A stretch of 64,000 nt of DNA, from assembly GCF_004766045.1 (NCBI RefSeq), contig NZ_SPQQ01000006.1:248001-312000 (forward strand), read 5' to 3'. Of the stretch, positions 54,756-63,148 are shown one piece after another; positions within the stretch are counted from its first letter, which is position 1, and each line of letters begins with the position of its first letter. The position numbers were made by a program, and so were the translations under genes. A model generated the notes under the pieces. It worked only from the letters and a program-made list of their open reading frames with translations. It was not told the origin of the DNA and did not search any database. The stretch is from Desulfosporosinus fructosivorans (GTDB taxonomy: Bacteria > Bacillota > Desulfitobacteriia > Desulfitobacteriales > Desulfitobacteriaceae).

Positions 54756-54812
54756 AATCCGCACGGAGTCCGTTATTGTATTTGAATTTGAACACTAAAG
54801 ATATTCTTACTG

Positions 54813-56393
54813 TCAAACACCCGTATCAGAAAGGTTAGGAATTGTAAATATCCTAGATGCTTTATCAGGTGGTGAATCAAACGCTAGCAAAAAATTATTT
54901 TCTCCAATTATTTTTTCAATATGTCGCATTGCACGTTCCAGTAATTCATTCATTTGGGGTACAAATAATTTATGGGTAATCTTGCTTTCATCCATTACTG
55001 AAACAAGTTTCAAATGATCTTTTTGTAAATCTACCTGCAAGTTTTTTAAATTATTCATCTGTAGCAAATTGATGCGGTTATCCAAACGAAGTTGCATAAG
55101 TAATTCCAGGTCACCTGCCAGAGCTTTTTTTAAGTCTCTTTCATGGGTATAAAGGTTGAATAACTGTTGATTGTACCTTTTCTCTTCTTCATTCAATGGT
55201 GTAGTAAATGATTCCACTTCATCCATTAATGGATTTATATCATCGAGTGAGGGGAGGTCAGGTAAATCAATTGGGAGCGGATTTGGAACTCCGTTAACGG
55301 AAAGTTCACACCTCGCTACGTTAGCCATAAATACTGGATAATCCCTACCGTATACTCCGTAAAGAAACACACTTCCTGCATACCCGCGTGCTTTTGAAAC
55401 AGTTAATCGTGTTGGAAAAAGAATACGGTTAGCACATTGATGACAGGTACCGGTCTTAGACCAAATTATCCCCGCAGTTCCATTCGGCTCAGCGAGACAT
55501 TTTGCCATTTTAATTCTATGACGTCCACCACCGTTTGCAATTTCTTTTTTCATAATATCGTCGTCTCTTCCCCAACATCCCCACTTATGGCCATCAATAC
55601 TTTGTACAAAGGTGTGGTCAAAATCAGCCGTGGGGATGGAAGGGCCGGATGATTCAGACGCTCCTCCCTCTTCGCGTAAACCTACTGAATATGCAATAAG
55701 AGCTCCTGGATGCTGTATGACAGTATTAGTGGCCCAAAGCGCAGTTCCATTTTGATGGTAAATAACTAAATTGCCGTCATTTTGAACAACGAGATAAGCA
55801 ACTTGGTTTCCGTGAGTAAGAGAGGCCCATAAGGCTTGACCAGCAGCATAGATGACAAAATTCCCATCACTTTGAAGAACTGCTTCATCAATCTTATGCC
55901 CGTTAGTTCGGCTTGCCCAAAGTGCCTGAGTCTTCCCTTGGGCATACAATACTAAATTGCCGTCATCCTGCATAACAAGAGTAAAGGTGTTATTTTCAGA
56001 GACGAGCTTTTCACCTGGGTGCAGTTTTTCACCAGGACGCAAGCGATCAGAATGTATGACAGTATTAGTGGCCCAAAGCGCAGTTCCATTTTGATGGTAA
56101 ATAACTAAATTGCCGTCATTTTGAACAACGAGATAAGCAACTTGGTTTCCGTGAGTAAGAGAGGCCCACAAGGCTTGACCAGCAGCATAGATGACAAAAT
56201 TCCCATCACTTTGAAGAACTGCTTCATCAATCTTATGTCCGTTAGTTCGGCTTGCCCAAAGTGCCTGAGTCTTCCCTTGGGCATACAATACTAAATTGCC
56301 GTCATCCTGCATAACAAGAGCAAAGGTGTTATTTTCAGAGATGAGCTTTTCACCTAGGTGCAGTTTTTCACCAGGACGCAACCGATCAGACAA
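54813..56393 (-). CDS. Tandem B-type (monocot-mannose-binding) lectin protein with Cys-rich C-terminal domain
   Basis: A 526-residue protein with no signal peptide. Residues 2-114 and 115-227 are two nearly identical B-lectin domains, each with three sugar-site strands of QxDxNxVxY type (QDDGNLVLY, QSDGNFVIY, QNDGNLVIY). Residues 245-400 form an unassigned domain with GCWGRDDDI, a Cys317-His318-x-Cys320-Ala-Asn motif and GYAGSVFLYGVYGRDYP. The last 120 residues are helical. The TTG start has AGGAGGAGA upstream. The layout recalls lectin-like bacteriocins (tandem MMBL domains) plus an added effector-like domain; this is inference. Confidence 0.8.
   Translation of the reverse strand: MSDRLRPGEKLHLGEKLISENNTFALVMQDDGNLVLYAQGKTQALWASRTNGHKIDEAVLQSDGNFVIYAAGQALWASLTHGNQVAYLVVQNDGNLVIYHQNGTALWATNTVIHSDRLRPGEKLHPGEKLVSENNTFTLVMQDDGNLVLYAQGKTQALWASRTNGHKIDEAVLQSDGNFVIYAAGQALWASLTHGNQVAYLVVQNDGNLVIYHQNGTALWATNTVIQHPGALIAYSVGLREEGGASESSGPSIPTADFDHTFVQSIDGHKWGCWGRDDDIMKKEIANGGGRHRIKMAKCLAEPNGTAGIIWSKTGTCHQCANRILFPTRLTVSKARGYAGSVFLYGVYGRDYPVFMANVARCELSVNGVPNPLPIDLPDLPSLDDINPLMDEVESFTTPLNEEEKRYNQQLFNLYTHERDLKKALAGDLELLMQLRLDNRINLLQMNNLKNLQVDLQKDHLKLVSVMDESKITHKLFVPQMNELLERAMRHIEKIIGENNFLLAFDSPPDKASRIFTIPNLSDTGV
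55714..56391 (-). repeat. 339-bp tandem duplication inside the lectin gene
   Basis: 55714-56052 and 56053-56391 match with about six differences (near 98 percent identity), in frame. This is a recent duplication of one lectin domain. Confidence 0.92.
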
Positions 56394-56550
56394 GCTTATC
56401 TCCTCCTGAATAAGTATTTTAGGTAGTTACGATTAAGTTTCCACTAAAAATAATTTATATGTATAAAGAAGTTAAAAAAATATAATTAGATTATATTTTT
56501 TTTGGAATAGCGAAGATATTAGGTAAAATTCCGAAATTACTTTGGGCACA

Positions 56551-56594
56551 ATAAGAATATACGAGATAATATACATTATCTCGTATATTCTTAT
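56551..56594. repeat. 44-bp perfect palindrome
   Basis: A 20-bp arm (56551-56570, ATAAGAATATACGAGATAAT) and its exact complement (56575-56594) enclose ATAC. No T-run follows on either strand. It lies between the lectin gene and a tyrosine recombinase. The rest of 56394-56763 is AT-rich without a gene. Confidence 0.9.
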
Positions 56595-56763
56595 GTAACT
56601 GTGATAGACTGGTTTTAGAAGAACCTTATGATCTGCGGGTTTCAGACACTATGTTCCAGCCGATATAGTCGTTAAGTACCAAAAAACTCAGGAGATAAGA
56701 TTTTAGGACCAAAAACACAGAGGAAATCTCAGGGCTAGCCAAAAAGAAGAAGAGGTGATGTCT

Positions 56764-57630
56764 TTGCCAGCTACCAACGTCCCAGATCTAAACGTATGGT
56801 TAGAACATCTTCGCCATGCTAACAAAAGTGAAAACACCCTTCGAGCCTATCGGCAGAGAGTGCTGCGTTTTGCTGAGTGGTTTGAATCGACGAATGGAGA
56901 AACACTTACGCATGAGCGTGTCACTCCTACAGACCTGCGTGAATACAAATCCTACTTATTAATCAACCTTAAGCGCACTCCATCGACAGTCAATCTTTCC
57001 TTCGTTGCGATTGCAAACTGGCTGGACTTTAACGGTCAGAATGTACCAATGCCTTCATATGTGGAAGAGGTACGTTCTGCACCTCAAGGGCTGGAGCGGT
57101 TGGACCAACGCTCACTTACTCGTGCTCTGGAACGCGAAAGCATTCCTCGGGATATTGCTCTGATTACGCTCATGCTAAACACTGGCCTTCGTATTAGCGA
57201 AGTGGCCGCTTTGGATATTGATGATCTCATTATTGGGGATCGCTCCGGCAGCCTCAAGGTACGGCTGGGGAAAGGGGGTAAATTCCGTACTGTGCCTCTC
57301 AACAGCGATACACGAAAAGTCCTGCGCGATTATTTGACCGGTAGAACAAAAGGACCGTTGTTTTTAAGTCAGCGGGGGAAGGGAACAGGTCGCTTAACAG
57401 CTAGTGGAATTAGGCAGGTTATCGATCAGTACGCTTATCTGGCGAAACTGCCCGATCTACATCCCCATGCCCTTAGGCATACGTTCGCTCGAAACCTCTT
57501 AAAAACTGGCGAAGGGCTGGAGATGGTCGCGGAAATCCTGGGGCACAAGAGTTTGAATACGACAAGAATATACACTCAGCCATCTGAGCAGGATAAGGCA
57601 AATGCAGTGGAGAAGTTGTCTCTAAATTAA
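56764..57630 (+). CDS. XerC/XerD-like tyrosine recombinase
   Basis: A 288-residue single-subunit recombinase: core-binding domain (about 1-90, SENTLRAYRQRVLRFAEWF) and catalytic domain with Arg in LNTGLRISEVAALD, Lys in GKGGKFRTVPL, HALRHTFARNLL, and LGHKSLNTTRIYTQPS with Tyr. All catalytic residues are present. TTG at 56764 lies 7 bp after AGAGGTG; ATG at 56758 and GTG at 56755 are too close to it but possible. Its size fits XerC/XerD or a small transposon recombinase (Tn4430/TnpI-like). The palindrome 170 bp upstream may be its target. Confidence 0.88.
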   Translation: MPATNVPDLNVWLEHLRHANKSENTLRAYRQRVLRFAEWFESTNGETLTHERVTPTDLREYKSYLLINLKRTPSTVNLSFVAIANWLDFNGQNVPMPSYVEEVRSAPQGLERLDQRSLTRALERESIPRDIALITLMLNTGLRISEVAALDIDDLIIGDRSGSLKVRLGKGGKFRTVPLNSDTRKVLRDYLTGRTKGPLFLSQRGKGTGRLTASGIRQVIDQYAYLAKLPDLHPHALRHTFARNLLKTGEGLEMVAEILGHKSLNTTRIYTQPSEQDKANAVEKLSLN

Positions 57631-58010
57631 TGCTGAATAGGGGACAACCATCCAGAACTGTCTATCGTACAAGCCCTCAGCTGTCACATTTCAGCTAATA
57701 TGATCCTGCAGTATGTAAGCATGCAAAAGAAGGATTACAAGGAACAGCGAATCACCTTATGCTTTGATTGATTTAATACAAGGTGTTAATATGTTTCCTT
57801 GGACGATACACGTTGAGTGTATAATTCTGATTACGCATTGTGGTTACAAGGAGAAATAAGACTATATCACCACAAGATGTTGTGGTTTCAGAGCGAAAAA
57901 TGGGCAGAAATTAGGCTTAAAAACGCCCAATTTTTGCCTTGATTTTTAGGCAAAAATATAGATGACATAGGGGATTTTTGATAATAACAGATGCTAATAG
58001 AGGTGATTAA
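57631..58010. other. AT-rich intergenic region
   Basis: No gene is seen. TTTTTGCC..GGCAAAAA at about 57932-57957 is a hairpin with T-rich 3' end and may terminate transcription from the recombinase gene. CCACAAGATGTTGTGG at about 57871-57886 is another short hairpin. Confidence 0.4.
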
Positions 58011-58745
58011 ATGGAAATACCTAAAGAAGAAAAAAGAAAGCTTAAGACATTTCAATTAAATAATAAAGAGGACTTCATCTATTATCTATATCAGCTCATT
58101 TGCAGATGTTATAAAATTTTGAAGCGACAAGATAGATATTTAAATAAACTGAAAGTTTATATCGAAGATGTACAGCGGAAAAATATTTTAAAGAGAGCAG
58201 AAGTAATAGATGTGCCGTACGAAGATTATAGTGATTTTTTGGCTTTGCAAGGACATATAGAAACACACTTATTAAATACTGTTGGTGACCTACAGGGCAG
58301 TTCAATGTCATATTATAAATTTAGAGATTTAATTCAAAAGAAAAAGAAGAAAAAAACTTTGCCTTTTGAAATGAGAGAAATCGAAGATGACATTCTTAAA
58401 ATCTTGGTTGGTTTTAATAGAGCCAGAAATTTTCAGAATCACGAGCCTGAATCGTTAATAACTGCCGAGGCAAAAATGGTTGAAGAAAAGCATTTATTAC
58501 CGATTGAATATAATCCAATTCAAATTATAAATTACGAAACTTGTACATTAGAATTTTTAGCAGATATGTATAAATCATATAAAGAACTAAATAATGGAGC
58601 TAATAAAGTGTTTGAAAGTATGATGTTGGATTATGAATTTTTGTTGGGAACTAAGGTTGAGATAATAGATGTTATTGCGATGATGAATAGCAAAGGTATG
58701 GCACATTTAGAGGCTGTAAAATTGGCTTCGGAAATACAAGGATAG
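58011..58745 (+). CDS. Helical protein with HEPN-like R-x4-H motif
   Basis: A 244-residue, AT-rich, Lys-rich, almost all-helical protein. Residues 135-146 read FNRARNFQNHEP, where Arg139-x4-His144 fits the HEPN ribonuclease signature in the ARNxxxH context. No other domain is recognised. AGAGGTGAT precedes the ATG. HEPN proteins often act as toxins or defence nucleases, but no antitoxin partner is adjacent. Base composition differs from the core chromosome genes in this window, which suggests transfer. Confidence 0.5.
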   Translation: MEIPKEEKRKLKTFQLNNKEDFIYYLYQLICRCYKILKRQDRYLNKLKVYIEDVQRKNILKRAEVIDVPYEDYSDFLALQGHIETHLLNTVGDLQGSSMSYYKFRDLIQKKKKKKTLPFEMREIEDDILKILVGFNRARNFQNHEPESLITAEAKMVEEKHLLPIEYNPIQIINYETCTLEFLADMYKSYKELNNGANKVFESMMLDYEFLLGTKVEIIDVIAMMNSKGMAHLEAVKLASEIQG

Positions 58746-58917
58746 AAAATCCAGAGGCATTGAGATAGAAAAATCTTGATGTCTCTGTTTTCATATAAAC
58801 CCAAAATAATTTAATAAATCTGCCATCGGGCAAACAACCATGAGGTTATGTTTTTCGTTACTGAAAAATATAGCCTCATTTTTTGTGATTAGCAGAAAAA
58901 AGAAAGGACTGAATGAA

Positions 58918-59046
58918 ATGATAACAAGATTTATGAGGGATACACCTCTCGCAGCCATAGAAATAGAAATGCAACTTATTCCCGGCTTTACACCTCGTGC
59001 CTGGAATATTTGTTCCATAGATAAAGCGCAGTGTTACTTTCTGTAG
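58918..59046 (+). CDS. Small 42-residue ORF, possible remnant
   Basis: From an ATG at 58918 with AAAGGA 10 bp upstream, the frame reads MITRFMRDTPLAAIEIEMQL and ends at 59046. The RDTPLAAIE start recalls short ORFs of clostridial conjugative elements, but I cannot name a family. The rest of 58746-59207 holds a GGCATTGAGAT..ATCTTGATGTCTC-like hairpin after the HEPN gene and no other gene. Confidence 0.3.
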   Translation: MITRFMRDTPLAAIEIEMQLIPGFTPRAWNICSIDKAQCYFL

Positions 59047-59207
59047 CGCTTCGTGATTTGCGGAAATTATATTGCTTTCAGTCACAAAGGTTCTGTTTCA
59101 GATGAATATTGTCAAGCTGTTTTATGGATTTTTTGCAAAAAATAGGGCCACGGTTGATTTGCCGTGACCCTATGGCGATATGAAATTCTTGTTGCTATGC
59201 AAAACCG

Positions 59208-59633
59208 TTATCCAATCACCTTTTTTACGAAGTCATTAACAGCGGCAAGCTGTTTGTCGGTCAATTCGATAAAACCTTTATGGACAAAATAACCATGATT
59301 GCGCACACCGAGTTTCATAGGCAGGGTTTCGCCATGCACAGGTATCCCTTTCTCCTTAACGATAGAAGCTATTTTTATTGCTCCATCCATAGCTCCGGCA
59401 GTGGAAAAAGCAGCCACGACTTTGACTGTTGCCGCATCTAAATTTCCCAAAAAACTTTTTAGGGAATCGTCTAAACCATGCGCATAGACGCCGCCGCCGA
59501 TAAACAAAAAGTCAACCGGCTCATTAAGCGGTACAGTAATCGGCTCTGCTTTGATACCTACTTTATTGGCGATAGCTTCCGCTACTGATTTCGTATTGCC
59601 TCCTATGGACTGATACCTGACGGCTATTTTCAT
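59208..59633 (-). CDS. Flavodoxin-like protein
   Basis: A 141-residue flavodoxin domain. The FMN phosphate loop is YQSIGGNTKSVAEAI (residues 7-21), variant of T/SxTGNT, and the second loop is IGGGVYAHGLDDSLKSFL near 52. It may carry electrons or act as a quinone-type reductase. The ATG at 59633 follows GGAGGA; a longer frame to 59714 runs through the operator. Divergent from the TetR gene, whose product probably represses it. Confidence 0.85.
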   Translation of the reverse strand: MKIAVRYQSIGGNTKSVAEAIANKVGIKAEPITVPLNEPVDFLFIGGGVYAHGLDDSLKSFLGNLDAATVKVVAAFSTAGAMDGAIKIASIVKEKGIPVHGETLPMKLGVRNHGYFVHKGFIELTDKQLAAVNDFVKKVIG

Positions 59634-59669
59634 TTTTATCCTCCTCACATCTTGACTATAAGACAACGT

Positions 59670-59691
59670 GTTGTATAATGAATTATACGAC
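59670..59691. promoter_or_regulatory. Operator palindrome between flavodoxin and tetR genes
   Basis: GTTGTATAAT (59670-59679) and ATTATACGAC (59682-59691) form an inverted repeat matching at 9 of 10 positions with a 2-nt centre. It overlaps likely -10 sequences for both divergent genes. Confidence 0.7.
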
Positions 59692-59765
59692 TTTGTTTCA
59701 AATTCATCAACCAACAGATTTATTTAGTTTGTCGAATGATATTTTGCTTGCGAAAGGGGCAAGAA

Positions 59766-60299
59766 ATGAAAAAACAGCCTGAAATAACGAAAAAAACAAG
59801 ACAATCACTTATCGGCGTTTTTTGTGAACTTTATTGCCAAAAACCGATTGAGAAAATCACAGTACAGGAAATTGCAAACAAGTCTGGATATAACCGAAGT
59901 ACCTTTTATCAGTATTTTACCGATGTTTACGATTTGCTTAGCTTCGTGGAAAACGATATATTGGATTATATCCGGGAGAAGATGAAAAACAAAGAGCAAG
60001 CTGATACACGGGATATACTCCTACTTTTCGAGGAAAAAGGAGCATGCCTAAATGCTTTATTAGGTGATTACGGTAATATCCGCTTTATAGAAAAGTTGAA
60101 AGGTGAATTTTTTTCTGAGGCACAGAAATATTGTTTCCCTAAAGATAATTCAGTAACACCATATTTATTAGAGTTTCAAGTCTCAACTGCATTTTCACTG
60201 CTTCGTCTTTGGCAGCGCAGGCAAAAAGATTTGCCCCCAGATGAATTATATAACTTGATAGATATGCTATTTACTTCGGGAATATCGTCTGTTATATAA
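59766..60299 (+). CDS. TetR/AcrR family transcriptional regulator
   Basis: A 177-residue regulator. The N-terminal helix-turn-helix (about 10-55) reads RQSLIGVFCELYCQKPIEKI then VQEIANKSGYNRSTFYQYF, the standard TetR DNA-binding pattern. The C-terminal ligand domain is not assignable. The ATG at 59766 follows AAAGGGG. It probably binds the palindrome at 59670-59691 and represses itself and the flavodoxin gene; the inducer is unknown. Confidence 0.88.
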   Translation: MKKQPEITKKTRQSLIGVFCELYCQKPIEKITVQEIANKSGYNRSTFYQYFTDVYDLLSFVENDILDYIREKMKNKEQADTRDILLLFEEKGACLNALLGDYGNIRFIEKLKGEFFSEAQKYCFPKDNSVTPYLLEFQVSTAFSLLRLWQRRQKDLPPDELYNLIDMLFTSGISSVI

Positions 60300-61097
60300 A
60301 ACTGTTAGACTGCTCTTGCAGCAGGATCGTCGGAGCCAATTCTATCGCGGCCACGTAGTAGAACTATTAGAACCTAAAAATAGGACATATAAATTCCAAA
60401 ATTTAGTAAGAACTCATTTGGCTTGTATCCAAACGGCCTGCATTCAGTGGTGCTCAACAAAAGCAATTGAATTTGCCGACAAAACATCTACAAGAAGACA
60501 GTACAAGCATCCTGAGGTAAAAATATCAGATTTGTTATCTTAAGCATTTTTGGCATCTTCCCTTTTACCTAAGGGGATGTTTTGGCCTATCTCCCCGAAA
60601 AGGAATATTAGCAAGATAATATGGTAAGCGAAAATTGCCGAGGCGTTTAACTGCGACGGACAGATTTCCATTAGTGAACTATATGATGTGTTTCATTGTT
60701 TTGTGGGTTATCTGCCCTCACGGACAATCTCTTTCATGCCCGAACATACTTCGGCCATGAGCATAATGTCGAGTTTCATACCGTAGCTAAAAGCGGCTTT
60801 CAATACCCTTAGCGATTGAAGCTAAATAACCATGAAAATCTACTCAACTCCCGTTGAAGTCCTCGCCTGGTTCAAGCTGAAAACCCCTCTGAGTTTTAGA
60901 AAAAAATATAATCCAATATAGTTTTTCTATTATCAAACGACGAAGCATAAATTAATGGGGACATTTTGGGAACAGGCTTTACAAATGGGGACAAGATGTC
61001 CCCAAAATACACCCAACAATAGCCAGATAAAAAACCTTGTAAACCGCATTAAATAAGGATTTATTGAATAATACCTAATTATGCATAAAACAATTTT
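60300..61097. other. Gene-poor remnant region
   Basis: An open frame at 60316-60543 (75 codons) has no recognisable motif or ribosome site. The remainder is short fragments and AT-rich DNA. Two GGGGACA-type repeats lie at about 60957-60998. Nothing here is convincingly coding. Confidence 0.3.
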
Positions 61098-61147
61098 CCT
61101 CACTCGTAATGAGCAGGTCGTCGGTTCGATTCCGACCATCGGTTCCA
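61098..61147 (+). pseudogene. tRNA-Thr (CGT) 3' half, integration scar
   Basis: The sequence covers an anticodon arm (loop CTCGTAA, anticodon CGT), variable loop, T-arm GGTTCGATTCC and the CCA end of tRNA-Thr. The D-arm and 5' acceptor strand are absent. This is the pattern left at one end of an element integrated into a tRNA gene. Confidence 0.8.
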
Positions 61148-61242
61148 TAGGACTATTACTCCCGCCACCGCGCCAGCGGTTTAGTGCTATTCTTATACTG
61201 TGTCTTTATGGTTCGTATTCTACATATACCTATACCCATTCC

Positions 61243-61385
61243 TTATGACAGTGTTAACATCATGGTAAGAGGGTTTGAATTGACAGCAGACTGCAATTGA
61301 TGCTCATCAATATGTGTATAAATCTTATGTTGTTGCAACGCTCTCATGCCTGAGGATTTGCTGGAGTGACCGTATATCAACCTGG
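61243..61385 (-). pseudogene. Tyrosine integrase, C-terminal remnant
   Basis: On the minus strand about 45 codons read YGHSSKSSGMRALQQHKIYT then HIDEHQLQSAV and stop at 61243. GHSS and the IYTHI segment are the last catalytic His and the nucleophile Tyr of phage-type integrases. No start or N-terminus remains. It lies about 95 bp from the tRNA-Thr scar and points at it, the usual integrase/att arrangement. Confidence 0.65.
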
Positions 61386-61645
61386 ACCTACTTATGGATA
61401 AGTGTTGCGGCCGTATTTTATTCCGGAGCTTATGGGTAGATATGGATTGGGGTCAAGACCAGAAGAATAACATATTTTGTAACGACATTCTAAATTGTAT
61501 TCCTGTTATAGTTGACGACAAATTGACGACAACGAGCTTGTAATTAGGTGAAAATAGAGGGGAAAGAAGGTTAATTAATTACACGAATAATTAATTAGAT
61601 AGGCTTAAACACTAATACCTAGGACTAGATAAGACTAACGACATC
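61386..61645. other. Non-coding region between two tRNA scars
   Basis: Nothing coding is seen. TTGACGACAA occurs twice within 30 bp at about 61513-61541, possibly integrase arm-type sites. Confidence 0.3.
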
Positions 61646-61693
61646 GAATTCCCAAGCCGAGGATCGCGAGTTCGAATCTCGTCGTCCGCTCCA
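61646..61693 (+). pseudogene. tRNA-Gly (CCC) 3' half, integration scar
   Basis: The anticodon loop TTCCCAA, variable loop, T-arm GAGTTCGAATCTC and CCA end of a glycine tRNA are present; the 5' half is replaced by unrelated sequence. It is a second att-like scar 500 bp from the Thr one. Confidence 0.75.
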
Positions 61694-62252
61694 TATGTAA
61701 TGTAGGCTCTGCAAGGGATTGCGGTGCTTTTTTTATGTTGTATGGGAAGTGTAGATAATAACTTTGAAGACAACTAGCTAAATAGAAAAACCGGATTTCA
61801 CCGGTTCATTTTATAGCCTTTATTAAATCGCCAAATCGAGAGACGGCCCGGATTTTGCCCCATAGCCGGCCTTCTAAATGATGACCCGTTTTATATTTTT
61901 GGACTCCACCCCATTGCTCAAGGAAAAAGGCTGAATCAGAAGTTTGGCGCTGGTCACCTTAGAGAGTGGTGGGGGAGGTTATTCGGGCTTCCCTGGCGAA
62001 AAAGAGATGTATTCCTTTTCGATGAGCGTAAAAATAGGTTGTCGGTGGAACACACATGCTTTTAAAGTGGAAGAAATTAAAGAAAGATAATAATGGAATT
62101 TGTGGTATACTATTCCCATACAATGGATGCTAGAGAGGGATTGGCATGAATCACGAAAAGGCTATTTTATGAATACAAAGAGGTCTCTCTCAACGATTAA
62201 GTGATAGTTTGATTTACGCTCACATTAACTCAATGAGCGAAAGAGGGGATGA
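61694..62252. other. Non-coding region
   Basis: AACCGG..CCGGTT with a following CATTTTA at about 61788-61812 is a weak terminator. TATACT at about 62107 could be a -10 element. No gene is supported. Confidence 0.3.
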
Positions 62253-62468
62253 TTCGTCAAAGATGATATCATTGCCGATCTCCAGCAACATAAAACCGTC
62301 ACTGAAACTCAAAAAGCCTGGTCAGAACGTCTAGGCGTTGCCTACAGAACCCTAAAAGAAGCCTTATCTCAACTCCGTCAAAAGGGCATCATCGAAGCCC
62401 AAACTTCAAGGGGGAAGTATGCCCAATCCTCTCACAGCCTTTCTGGAGGATATTTAAACTCTCTATAA
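62253..62468 (+). pseudogene. Winged-helix regulator fragment without a start codon
   Basis: Between stops at 62250 and 62466 the frame reads KDDIIADLQQHKTVTETQKA, then WSERLGVAYRTLKEALSQLR and KGIIEAQTSRGKYA. This is a clean winged-helix DNA-binding pattern of GntR or DeoR-like type. There is no ATG, GTG or TTG in frame before the domain, so it is probably the tail of a truncated gene or an in-frame relic. Family assignment is by pattern only. Confidence 0.5.
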
Positions 62469-62698
62469 CCTATACCAATCTCCCAGCTGCAGCCGGAGCA
62501 TTCCATTTTGAGAGTAACCGAACTACGACAGTAGCTCACAATGCCAGAGCCAGAAAAATACTCCGAGTCTTGAAATTTGTTAATCCAATTCAACTTCACA
62601 TTTTGTTTAGGAATGCGTTGCTTGAGTGAATATGCTAACTTCTCATATGGCTAATAATGAGAACATTAATTAACACAAAAGAAGGCGATGAAAATAAG

Positions 62699-63016
62699 AT
62701 GATATCAAGAACATGGCATGGTATTGTACCTATTCATATGAAGGATGCGTTTGAAAAATATGAATATGAAACAGGGATAAGAGATACAACGATAATAAAA
62801 GGAAACATGGGGGCATATTTGAAGATAGTTGAACAAGGGGAATATGCACATTTCTTTTTATGTACAAAATGGGATACAATGGCTAGTGTGATTGCATATG
62901 CAGGTAATAAACCCACAATAGCTGTAACTTACCCGGATGACGAGCAATTTGGCCTGATATCAGATCCGATTGTGATTTTGCAAGAAGTGGCCGATGCGGA
63001 AAATCCCTTTTTATAA
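62699..63016 (+). CDS. ABM-like (antibiotic biosynthesis monooxygenase fold) small protein
   Basis: A 105-residue protein starting MISRTWHGIVPIHMKDAFEK, with GAYLKIVEQGEYAHFFLCTKWDT and a YPDDEQFGL ending, typical of dimeric alpha/beta-barrel ABM proteins. They act in small-molecule oxidation or have unknown roles. AGAAGG lies 12 bp before the ATG at 62699; an in-frame ATG at 62657 is possible but adds residues not seen in the family. Confidence 0.6.
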   Translation: MISRTWHGIVPIHMKDAFEKYEYETGIRDTTIIKGNMGAYLKIVEQGEYAHFFLCTKWDTMASVIAYAGNKPTIAVTYPDDEQFGLISDPIVILQEVADAENPFL

Positions 63017-63148
63017 TAAGAGAATCATAAGGCTAATAATGGGTATATGAACGATTAAAGTGAATTTCTTATAATTATATAACGCAGAGATAAACAGAAA
63101 TTTGTCGAGCAGCTAATTTGTATTTAAGTAGGCAACCGGAGAATAAGC

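Noticed and set aside
54534..54764. Minus-strand 76-codon ORF
   Set aside because: The plus strand at this place gives an IS1634-like motif, so the minus reading is a shadow.
55714..56391. CRISPR-like tandem repeats
   Set aside because: The repeats are 339 bp, in frame and coding, a protein domain duplication.
60933..61148. Minus-strand ORF beginning MEPMVGIEPTTCSLRV
   Set aside because: Its N-terminus is the translated complement of the tRNA-Thr 3' half; this is a well-known tRNA artefact, not a protein.
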